Source of the DNA: an uncultured Clostridia bacterium
GTDB lineage: Bacteria > Bacillota > Clostridia > Oscillospirales > Acutalibacteraceae
NCBI GenBank assembly: GCA_937888485.1
Contig: CALAQQ010000101.1
Location: forward strand, 1 to 5,365
Length of the DNA: 5,365 bases
Direction of reading: 5' to 3'
Shown here: positions 1-5,314 of the stretch, one piece after another
Numbering within the stretch: the first letter of the stretch is position 1
Layout: each line of letters starts with the position of its first letter
Program-made: the position numbers and the translations under genes
The notes under the pieces: generated by a model
The model's input: the letters and a program-made list of their open reading frames with translations, nothing else
Databases searched by the model: none
What the model was told of the DNA's origin: nothing

Positions 1-916
1 ATGTTTCCGAGCGTGTCCACACATTTCCATCGTATGTATCATAGATCTGAACTGCCCAGTAAAGTTTTGCCGAAGTGTATGCCCGGAACATAAGTTCCTC
101 ACCCTGAGCCTCCCCGCCCCCGTTCCTTGCGTCAAAGTCACTGCTTCCACTTGCAAATACTTTGTTCTTTGCTATATCGTCAAGAATTTTGCTCCTTGTA
201 TTCACATTTTCTGCACCCTCCCCGTCTTCACCTCCAACAAGATGCTGCGCCGGCTTGAGCCACTGCCCGCAAAGCTGGGGAAACTCCTGTTCCTGCCCGG
301 TCTGGAAAGACACGGGAAGAATGCCACGGGTGCGCAAACTGCCTATTACAAAATGCCTCATTCCCAGGACCGCAAAAATCACAGCCAGCGCCAAATGCAC
401 AAGGCTGGCGCGTACATTGCCGCCGCTCCGAACACCGTATCCGGCGCCGAATGACTGGGAACGGCTCATATACAAAAACATGGAAAACACCAGCAGAAGC
501 AGCACAAACGCCGGGAAATATATATCTCTGCCGGGATGCAGGCCGCCATACAATCCCAGAGCAAAAGAAAGAAACAACAGAAGCCAATGCTCCTTGACCC
601 GCCCCCCGATAAAAAGCGCACAGCACAGAACGGAGGCACACTCAAGCAGAACAATATCCACCTGCACCATGCCGGAACGCTGACTGAACCAATACAGCCC
701 CCCGACAGCAACGGCAATCTGCATAATAAAACGCAGACAGTCAGGAAACCATTTCCGGGGTATCCTGGACAATCCAACGGCCACTGGTGCACCGGTCATT
801 ACTCCCAGAGTAAGCATGACATTCCCGTTCTGCCACAGGGCGCAGACGACTCCAAGCTCGTAGGCAATAAGACATACGGCCTGAAGCAAAAGCGGAATGT
901 TGGTCGTCTTTTTCAT
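1..916 (-). CDS. TgpA-like (DUF3488) membrane transglutaminase-family protein, N-terminal part, runs off left edge
   Basis: Reading the minus strand from ATG at 916-914, the frame stays open for 305 codons to the window edge, with no stop, so only the N-terminal part is present. About seven hydrophobic segments are visible, near residues 10-28, 33-50, 61-77, 85-104, 110-125, 132-150 and 171-190. A polar, presumably extracytoplasmic stretch follows (residues 191-305). Near residues 286-300 it contains YW..QIYDTYDGNVW, which resembles the conserved region before the transglutaminase core in TgpA/DUF3488 proteins. The Cys-His-Asp catalytic core would lie beyond the edge and cannot be checked. 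In many bacteria such genes follow MoxR ATPase and DUF58 genes; here the upstream neighbour is an unrelated oxidoreductase, 3 nt away and in the same frame. No close Shine-Dalgarno precedes the ATG. GC is about 52%, above the rest of the window. The family call is from remembered motifs; I am fairly sure it is a real gene and moderately sure of the family. Confidence 0.78.
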   Translation of the reverse strand, partial: MKKTTNIPLLLQAVCLIAYELGVVCALWQNGNVMLTLGVMTGAPVAVGLSRIPRKWFPDCLRFIMQIAVAVGGLYWFSQRSGMVQVDIVLLECASVLCCALFIGGRVKEHWLLLFLSFALGLYGGLHPGRDIYFPAFVLLLLVFSMFLYMSRSQSFGAGYGVRSGGNVRASLVHLALAVIFAVLGMRHFVIGSLRTRGILPVSFQTGQEQEFPQLCGQWLKPAQHLVGGEDGEGAENVNTRSKILDDIAKNKVFASGSSDFDARNGGGEAQGEELMFRAYTSAKLYWAVQIYDTYDGNVWTRSET

Positions 917-919
917 ATT

Positions 920-1876
920 CTACAAAAATACCATGCCCCGATTGGCAAGTTCCTCCGTTACCTTCATCAGAACAGGATTGTCATTGAGAATTGCATCAGC
1001 GAAAACCTCGAACTCTCTTGCCGCATTGTGGTTATTAACCTCAACTTCGATTGTCTTTGCTTCTTTTGTAACACCTTCCTCGTCGGTTTCAAAAAGAGTC
1101 ATTGTCGGGGAAGTGTTGTCACAGATAATTGTTCCTTTTGTGCCGTAAATAACGGTGCGCATTGTGTAATCACGCTTGCATCCGGTTGAAACAAAAACCT
1201 TGCCTGCAACATCGTTGTCGAATTTCATAATTGCAATTGTTGCATCATCATAAGTGACCATGGGCAAGAGCTTGTGAGTGCCGTAAGCAAACACCTCTTT
1301 CGGGTCACCTGCAAGCCAGCGGAGAAGGTCAACCGCATGACAACCGCCGCCTATAACACCGTGACGCTTCGGGTCTGCGCGCCAGTCATCGCAGAGCTTC
1401 ATATAATCATGAGCGTACTCGGATTCAACAAAATAAAGTTCACCGATTGCACCGGATTCGATAATTTCCTTTGCTTTCTCAAAAGCGGGAGTGAAGCGGC
1501 AAATCTGACCAACCATGAACTTTGCACCCGATTCGTCTGCAACCTTAACCATTTCTTCAAGGTCCTCACGGGTAAGTGCAAGAGGCTTCTCGCAAAGAAC
1601 ATGCTTCCCTGCACGAAGCAAATCACAGGATATATTAACATGCTGCTGATCGGGAACTGCAACGGTAACAATGTCAATATCAGGATTGTTCATGATATCC
1701 CTGTAATCCGCAACCCACTTTTCTTGGGGAATATTGTATCTTTCGCCGGCAAAACGCAGATTTTCTTCATTGCTGTCACAAATAACAGCAATTTCCGCAC
1801 CGTAACTCATGGCACCTTCAACATGGCTCATGCCGAATTTCATACCTATGTTTGCAACCTTCAGTTTTTTATCCAT
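920..1876 (-). CDS. Gfo/Idh/MocA-family NAD(P)-dependent oxidoreductase, C-terminus apparently replaced
   Basis: This is a cytoplasmic dehydrogenase of the Gfo/Idh/MocA superfamily, whose members oxidise or reduce sugars, polyols such as inositol, or related compounds with a nicotinamide cofactor. An N-terminal Rossmann fold spans about residues 5-120. Its nucleotide loop is IGMKFG rather than textbook GxGxxG, and D34 ends the second strand, which hints at NAD(H). The family signature GKHVLCEKPLA is at 90-100 (K97, catalytic type). GGGCHAVDLLRW at 176-187 supplies H180 and D183. Substrate cannot be told. The start at 1876 is chosen because GGAG lies 6 nt upstream; an in-frame ATG at 1888 has no RBS. 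At 318 residues the protein is somewhat short: after ADAILNDNPVLM (293-304) the usual final helix and strand are missing, replaced by a tail of about 14 residues ending NRGMVFL. It is divergent from the AraC gene, which probably regulates it. Confidence 0.9.
   Translation of the reverse strand: MDKKLKVANIGMKFGMSHVEGAMSYGAEIAVICDSNEENLRFAGERYNIPQEKWVADYRDIMNNPDIDIVTVAVPDQQHVNISCDLLRAGKHVLCEKPLALTREDLEEMVKVADESGAKFMVGQICRFTPAFEKAKEIIESGAIGELYFVESEYAHDYMKLCDDWRADPKRHGVIGGGCHAVDLLRWLAGDPKEVFAYGTHKLLPMVTYDDATIAIMKFDNDVAGKVFVSTGCKRDYTMRTVIYGTKGTIICDNTSPTMTLFETDEEGVTKEAKTIEVEVNNHNAAREFEVFADAILNDNPVLMKVTEELANRGMVFL
945..967. other. Probable sequence junction between two genomic backgrounds
   Basis: Three things change here. 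GC falls from about 52% (1-960, counted) to about 42% (961-1260, counted). The oxidoreductase loses homology-like sequence at about residues 304-310. The next gene belongs to an unrelated functional context. The frame continues across the point and stops at 920, so the last residues may be the C-terminus of whatever gene preceded the TgpA-like gene in its original genome. This could be a metagenome assembly chimera or a real recombination scar; the sequence alone does not decide. Confidence 0.5.
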
Positions 1877-1882
1877 ACTGTT

Positions 1883-1886
1883 CTCC
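1883..1886 (-). promoter_or_regulatory. Ribosome binding site GGAG that sets the oxidoreductase start
   Basis: On the minus strand GGAG is followed by 6 nt and then ATG at 1876. The upstream in-frame ATG at 1888 overlaps this motif and has only A/T-rich sequence before it, so translation most likely begins at 1876. Confidence 0.7.
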
Positions 1887-1887
1887 A

Positions 1888-1898
1888 TTCAATTTGTT
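1888..1898. repeat. Left copy of 11-bp direct repeat TTCAATTTGTT, candidate operator
   Basis: TTCAATTTGTT occurs here and again at 1987-1997, 99 bp away in the same orientation, on either side of the two divergent promoters. AraC-family proteins often bind direct repeats, so this is a candidate regulator site. This copy lies downstream of the oxidoreductase promoter, just before its RBS. Function is inferred. Confidence 0.35.
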
Positions 1899-1908
1899 TT
1901 TTAGTGTA

Positions 1909-1937
1909 TTGCTCTTCGCAAACAATTCTGATATAAT
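1909..1937 (+). promoter_or_regulatory. Promoter of the AraC-family regulator gene
   Basis: The -35 is TTGCTC (1909-1914), followed by a 17-nt spacer and a perfect TATAAT (1932-1937). A TG at 1929-1930 makes it an extended -10. Transcription would start near 1944, leaving a leader of about 68 nt before the TTG start at 2012. Its -10 overlaps the -10 of the opposite-strand promoter at 1936-1937. Confidence 0.65.
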
Positions 1938-1964
1938 TTTATTGGTTTACAAGAGTTTTTTCAA
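1936..1964 (-). promoter_or_regulatory. Promoter of the oxidoreductase gene
   Basis: Reading the minus strand, TTGAAA (1964-1959) is followed by exactly 17 nt and TAAAAT (1941-1936), close to the sigma-70/SigA consensus. The start would be near 1929, giving a leader of about 50 nt. The box shares bases 1936-1937 with the -10 of the plus-strand promoter, so polymerase bound at one should exclude the other. Confidence 0.6.
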
Positions 1965-1986
1965 GTATTCATTGTGTGAACTTTTC

Positions 1987-1997
1987 TTCAATTTGTT
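1987..1997. repeat. Right copy of 11-bp direct repeat TTCAATTTGTT, candidate operator
   Basis: Second copy of the repeat at 1888-1898. It sits immediately before the GGGAG ribosome binding site of the regulator gene, within its transcribed leader, so a protein bound here could act as a roadblock or autoregulate. The role is inferred from position. Confidence 0.35.
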
Positions 1998-2002
1998 GGG
2001 AG
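1998..2002 (+). promoter_or_regulatory. Ribosome binding site GGGAG that sets the regulator start at TTG
   Basis: GGGAG is followed by 9 nt and then TTG at 2012. The longer alternative, GTG at 1976, has no purine-rich sequence at a proper distance. Starting at TTG also removes 12 residues (MNFSSICWELNK) that show no resemblance to the family. Confidence 0.6.
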
Positions 2003-2011
2003 TTGAATAAA

Positions 2012-2806
2012 TTGGCTAATATCCATAGTTTTATCAACCGTCAGGTTCCAACCGTTCTCTATTGTGAAAAAGAATATAATTTATTACCCGGAGAATGTTA
2101 CGGACCCATTATTAGAAATGTATATATTATAGAGTGCTGTGTTGAGGGATATGGCTCCGTTATCATCAACGATAAAGAATTTCCTATATCTCCCGGTGAC
2201 TGCTATGTTCTTTTCCCCGGCGACACTGTTATTCACACCGCGGATTCAACAGAGCCTCGGAAAGGGTACTGGTGTGCTATTGACGGATTGGACCTCGGAT
2301 TCATATTTAAAGAAGCAGGTATATCATCTTCAGCACCGTTTGCTCCTTCTGAGCTTTTTCATGAACTTTGCAGTTGCGTTCAGAAAATGGTTGCCGAATG
2401 GGGTACCGGTGATGCAGGTGAGTCTTTGCGTGAGACCTCATGCATCTATGAATTTTTGGGAATCTTGATGAGCAACAAAACTGACGCTGTATTTGATGAC
2501 AGAATTGAGCGTGCAATAGGCATGATGGAATCAAAATATCATGAAAAACTGAGCGTTGACCGTATTGCGCGTGAAGTCGGTCTGGAAAGAAGTTATTTTT
2601 CAGTTCTGTTCAAAGAAAAGACAACCGTTTCTCCTTATCAGTATCTGACAAATCTTCGAATAAACAAAGCTTGCGATCTTATTGAAAAAGAAAACTGCAA
2701 TATAACAGAAGCCGCAATCGCAACAGGTTTTGACCCTTGCAATTTTTCCAGAATTTTTAAAAGGGTAACAGGGGAAAAGACTGCAGAATATTTCAAACAC
2801 TTATAA
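2012..2806 (+). CDS. AraC-family transcriptional regulator with N-terminal cupin-like sensor domain
   Basis: This is a cytoplasmic DNA-binding regulator of 264 residues from the TTG start (276 if GTG at 1976 is used), normal for AraC proteins. The N-terminal part (about residues 20-95) has the cupin-type sensor pattern, including the SPGDCYVLFPGD turn at 60-71, and probably binds a small ligand. The C-terminal 100 residues form the double helix-turn-helix domain. The first HTH is near 180-201 (LSVDRIAREVGLERSYFSVLF). The second is near 230-250 (NITEAAIATGFDPCNFSRIFK), with the typical GF...FSR.FKR.TG signature. It is transcribed divergently from the oxidoreductase gene, with overlapping promoters between them, so the oxidoreductase is the most likely target, with autoregulation likely. 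The inducing ligand is unknown; a sugar-like compound would be usual for this arrangement but is a guess. Confidence 0.92.
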   Translation: MANIHSFINRQVPTVLYCEKEYNLLPGECYGPIIRNVYIIECCVEGYGSVIINDKEFPISPGDCYVLFPGDTVIHTADSTEPRKGYWCAIDGLDLGFIFKEAGISSSAPFAPSELFHELCSCVQKMVAEWGTGDAGESLRETSCIYEFLGILMSNKTDAVFDDRIERAIGMMESKYHEKLSVDRIAREVGLERSYFSVLFKEKTTVSPYQYLTNLRINKACDLIEKENCNITEAAIATGFDPCNFSRIFKRVTGEKTAEYFKHL

Positions 2807-2815
2807 TTAAGTCAG

Positions 2816-2830
2816 AAAAACATGGTTTTT
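2816..2830 (+). terminator. Weak hairpin after the regulator gene
   Basis: AAAAAC and GTTTTT form a 6-bp stem around a 3-nt loop (ATG), ten bases after the stop. Only one pair is G-C and the T run is part of the stem, so as a terminator it is weak; some read-through into the next unit is possible. Confidence 0.22.
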
Positions 2831-2864
2831 GCATTCGATTTCATGAAATGTAAACTTAAGTTGC

Positions 2865-2892
2865 TTGTTTTTCACTACAAAAATGATATGAT
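2865..2892 (+). promoter_or_regulatory. Promoter of the secreted/membrane protein gene
   Basis: TTGTTT (2865-2870), a 16-nt spacer and TATGAT (2887-2892), with TG at 2884-2885 forming an extended -10. The start would be near 2899, about 26 nt before the ATG at 2925. The gene therefore seems to be transcribed on its own rather than only by read-through from the regulator. Confidence 0.55.
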
Positions 2893-2924
2893 TTTTATAA
2901 CATCAATAATAAAGGAGCGATTTT

Positions 2925-3665
2925 ATGGGCTCGATTACAGCAATTTTTCTTATACCTTTTTTATCCGTTTTCGCTATCTTCCTCGGTATATTTGAAACAG
3001 TAACCGGAATAGGCACCGACACCGTAACTCTTCCTTATAATCCTCAGGAAGGAATTGTATGGAAATATAAAGAGGGTGACGAAGCATATTTGGACTGCAT
3101 AAAAATTGAAATCAAGAATAATCAGCAGATATTTACTTTCAGAGGCAAAGCATGGTTCGATAAAGACAGACCGTCATCAACAAACTACGAGAACGAAAAA
3201 CTTGTAGATGATATTTTCTTCGAAGATAAAAACGGAAACACAAAAACATATTATGCATTTTTGAAATTTCGTACCAGCGACCCCAGAACTGATTCTGCAA
3301 CTTACGGCAGTATGGATATTTATGAAGAATCTGAATGCGCAACCTTCAGATATACCGTAAAAGCTGAAATGGAATCCGAGGATTGCTATTGGCATGTCTA
3401 TGATCACAATGCGGATTTACGTCAGAACAGATATATAGGTGAGTATAAACTGAAAGACACTCCTGAAAGAACTTATCAGTTTGTATTTCCTCCCGAAGAT
3501 ATAAGAGACCACACTTTCGATATGTCTTTCTACTATAAAACTTCATCAGGTAAACAGCTTGAAAAAATAGGTGTTACCTTCGAAATGAAAGACAAAGAAG
3601 TTAATATAATTGAAGAAATAAATTATGTCAAAGACGAAAACGGAATTTTTGTAAAACCTGAATAA
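2925..3665 (+). CDS. Uncharacterised membrane-anchored or secreted protein, 246 residues
   Basis: I do not recognise this family. Residues 4-28 form one strongly hydrophobic segment with no preceding positive charge, best read as a signal-anchor or atypical signal peptide. There is no lipobox cysteine. The rest is polar, rich in Asp, Glu, Lys, Tyr and Phe, with alternating hydrophobic patterns (for example 66-73, 107-115, 184-190 and 198-205) suggesting an all-beta extracytoplasmic domain. The segment LPYNPQEGIVWKYKEGDEAY (36-55) is a distinctive start of the folded part. Cysteines are at 58, 138 and 154. Translation is well supported: AAAGGAG at 2911-2917 lies 7 nt before the ATG. It has its own promoter and terminator, so it is probably monocistronic. 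The region looks more AT-rich than its neighbours. A surface or secreted role is inferred only from the N-terminus. Confidence 0.82.
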   Translation: MGSITAIFLIPFLSVFAIFLGIFETVTGIGTDTVTLPYNPQEGIVWKYKEGDEAYLDCIKIEIKNNQQIFTFRGKAWFDKDRPSSTNYENEKLVDDIFFEDKNGNTKTYYAFLKFRTSDPRTDSATYGSMDIYEESECATFRYTVKAEMESEDCYWHVYDHNADLRQNRYIGEYKLKDTPERTYQFVFPPEDIRDHTFDMSFYYKTSSGKQLEKIGVTFEMKDKEVNIIEEINYVKDENGIFVKPE

Positions 3666-3690
3666 TATAATGCCTGTGTAATATCAAATT

Positions 3691-3731
3691 AATCGCTCCA
3701 ATTATGTAAGCGCCATAATCGGAGCGATTTT
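3691..3731 (+). terminator. Intrinsic terminator of the secreted/membrane protein gene
   Basis: AATCGCTCC (3691-3699) pairs perfectly with GGAGCGATT (3721-3729). After one mismatch, ATTATG (3701-3706) pairs with CATAAT (3714-3719), leaving a 7-nt loop. The stem is followed by a short T run to 3731. It lies 25 nt after the stop. The right arm repeats the gene's own RBS region (2914-2925). Confidence 0.8.
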
Positions 3732-3756
3732 ACTTAAAGCTAAACAGAGTTCGAAC

Positions 3757-3786
3757 ATGTAACGCACGTCGGTCATTAATGTTACG
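3757..3786. repeat. Imperfect repeat pair ATGTAACG / ATGTTACG beside the recombinase stop codon
   Basis: ATGTAACG (3757-3764) and ATGTTACG (3779-3786) are 22 bp apart. Their cores GTAAC (3759-3763) and GTTAC (3781-3785) are also inverted complements, giving partial dyad symmetry. Serine integrases use sites with imperfect dyad symmetry close to their gene, so this is a possible attachment-site half, but the evidence is thin. Confidence 0.2.
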
Positions 3787-5314
3787 GTGTCATATATTCA
3801 ACCCTTGCTAGAAGCAAAATAAAAAAAGCAGCACATGCTATGCATGAACTGCTTTTTTCTGGCGCCCCTGAGCATTCTATAATCGAACCGTTTATCTCTT
3901 CCAGAGTTACGGTTTCTGTTTTCTCATCTGCGTTATATGTTATCACTAATTTGTCATCGAAAATATATACCGAATTGACGAAAGTTTCTATCAGTATTTT
4001 TCTGTGAGCGAGTTTTGCCATATCGAGACTTCTGAATTTCATCAGATAGAATCTTATAAATTCTTCGCTCAATTTCGGCTTTATCATCTTTTCTTCAGCT
4101 ATCAGAATTTCAAACCGTTCTTTTCTGGTTTCAAGTTCTTCCAATCGTTCTTTTGTCGATTTTGTCAGTATCCCCTGCTGTATTGCATTCAGCAAATTAT
4201 CAATTGAATTTTCGGTATCCGCAAGTTCACGTTCATAATACGGAAGTTCCGAACTGTCTTTTTCCTGCAACGCAAGAAGTTTCTTTACGATATCATCAAT
4301 AACCTCATCATTATTGAGCATTGCAATCGTTCTTCTGATTATCAAATCTTCAATCCAATCTTTCTTGACGGATTTCTTTTTGCAATCCCCTTTCAGGTTT
4401 TTGATTGTTGCACATTTGTAATATCTGTGAACAGTTCCGTTTCTGCTTTTTCCGCTTTCACCAATCATAAATTTTCCGCAAAATCCACAGAAAAGTTTTG
4501 TTGTCAGCAGATAATCATCTTCCGCTTTTCTTCGGGCGGGAGCTTTTTTATTTACCGCAATTTTATCCTGAACCTGTAGGAAAAGTTTCATCGGAACTAT
4601 CGCCGGGAGTGCATCGGGAATAACCATATCCCTGAATTTTTCTTCACCGATATACCGTCTGTTTTTGAGCATATGCTCAACGGTGTTATATGTCATCGGA
4701 TTGCCTCTCGGATTTTTCAGCTGATGCTCGTTCATCCAGTCACGGATTTCTTTCATCGTTGCACCTTCGTTATACATTTCGAATGCTCTGCGAACGAACG
4801 GTGCGGTAAGCGGATTAATTTTCAGATGTTGATCTTCAACCACATAACCAAACGGAATCGTTCCGCCGTTGAATTTATTCTTGAGAAGATTTTCGGTCAT
4901 ACCTCTGACAACCTTTTCGGACAAATCCGCAGAATAATATTCTGCATAACCTTCAAGAACCGATTCGAGAATAATTCCCTCTGCACCATCGGAGATTACT
5001 TCGGTTGCAGACACAACCTTGACTCCGTTTTTCTTGAGCGCCGATTTATATTTTGCGGAGTCATAACGGTTACGGGCAAATCTGTCTAGCTTCCAGACAA
5101 GCACAACATCGAAAAGTTTTTTACCACTGTCCTTAATCATATTCTGAAACTCGGGACGGTTATCGGTCTTTGCGGAGAATGCTCTGTCGATGTAACTTCG
5201 CAGAACTGTCATTCCGTTTTTCTCGGCAAATTCGGTGCATTCACGAATCTGACCTTCAATAGATTCTTCACGCTGATTATCCGAAGAATAACGTGCATAA
5301 ATAACTGCTTTCAT
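3782..5314 (-). CDS. Large serine recombinase (site-specific integrase/resolvase family)
   Basis: This is a 510-residue recombinase that would cut and rejoin DNA through a serine-DNA link to move or invert an element. Its resolvase catalytic domain covers about 1-140: YARYSSDNQ at 6-14 carries R8 and the likely nucleophile S10, and LDRFAR at 76-81 holds R78 and R81. The Recombinase domain follows at about 150-255 (GTIPFGY at 151-157, then RRYIGEEKF). A zinc ribbon has cysteines at 276, 279, 301 and 311. A charged helical region at about 355-410 is the expected coiled coil, and the C-terminal domain follows. The ATG at 5314 has AGAAGG 10 nt upstream. From about residue 483 the sequence (GAPEKSSSC...) is not domain-like: it is translated from a terminator-like hairpin. 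It is convergent with the secreted-protein gene. No excisionase, conjugation or phage genes are visible, so the size of the element is unknown. Confidence 0.93.
   Translation of the reverse strand: MKAVIYARYSSDNQREESIEGQIRECTEFAEKNGMTVLRSYIDRAFSAKTDNRPEFQNMIKDSGKKLFDVVLVWKLDRFARNRYDSAKYKSALKKNGVKVVSATEVISDGAEGIILESVLEGYAEYYSADLSEKVVRGMTENLLKNKFNGGTIPFGYVVEDQHLKINPLTAPFVRRAFEMYNEGATMKEIRDWMNEHQLKNPRGNPMTYNTVEHMLKNRRYIGEEKFRDMVIPDALPAIVPMKLFLQVQDKIAVNKKAPARRKAEDDYLLTTKLFCGFCGKFMIGESGKSRNGTVHRYYKCATIKNLKGDCKKKSVKKDWIEDLIIRRTIAMLNNDEVIDDIVKKLLALQEKDSSELPYYERELADTENSIDNLLNAIQQGILTKSTKERLEELETRKERFEILIAEEKMIKPKLSEEFIRFYLMKFRSLDMAKLAHRKILIETFVNSVYIFDDKLVITYNADEKTETVTLEEINGSIIECSGAPEKSSSCIACAAFFILLLARVEYMTP
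3821..3858 (-). terminator. Terminator-like hairpin inside the 3' end of the recombinase frame
   Basis: AAAAAAGCAG (3822-3831) pairs perfectly with CTGCTTTTTT (3849-3858). An inner arm, CATGC/GCATG around a 3-nt loop, extends the stem. Read on the minus strand it ends in seven Ts, typical of intrinsic termination; with A/T runs on both sides it could work in both directions. It encodes recombinase residues of about 486-498, and the stop codon lies 37 nt further on. Confidence 0.7.

Noticed and set aside
162..683. Plus-strand open frames over the left region (162-683, 242-454, 536-1189)
   Set aside because: They lie antisense to the continuous minus-strand membrane-protein frame, have low-complexity Pro/Ser/Arg-rich translations and no RBS.
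228..792. Two shorter minus-strand frames (228-641 and 466-792) as separate genes or pieces of a broken gene
   Set aside because: They are out-of-frame shadows; the true frame is uninterrupted from 916 to the edge, with no stop codon in any of its 305 codons.
1274..1936. Plus-strand 220-residue frame opposite the oxidoreductase
   Set aside because: Antisense shadow of a well-recognised Gfo/Idh/MocA gene; it also crosses the promoter region.
2840..2850. Palindrome TTTCATGAAA upstream of the secreted-protein gene as an operator
   Set aside because: Short, A/T-rich, single occurrence and upstream of the predicted -35; chance is a sufficient explanation.
3139..3546. Minus-strand small frames opposite the secreted protein
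   Set aside because: No RBS or promoter, and the sense gene has a complete expression unit.
3740..3760. The GTTCGAAC-like string near 3749-3756 as a tRNA T-loop remnant and integration site
   Set aside because: Only AGTTCGAAC is tRNA-like; no acceptor stem, anticodon arm or CCA-side pairing could be found around it.
4673..5089. Plus-strand 138-residue frame opposite the recombinase
   Set aside because: Antisense to conserved recombinase catalytic and Recombinase-domain codons; no RBS or recognisable product.
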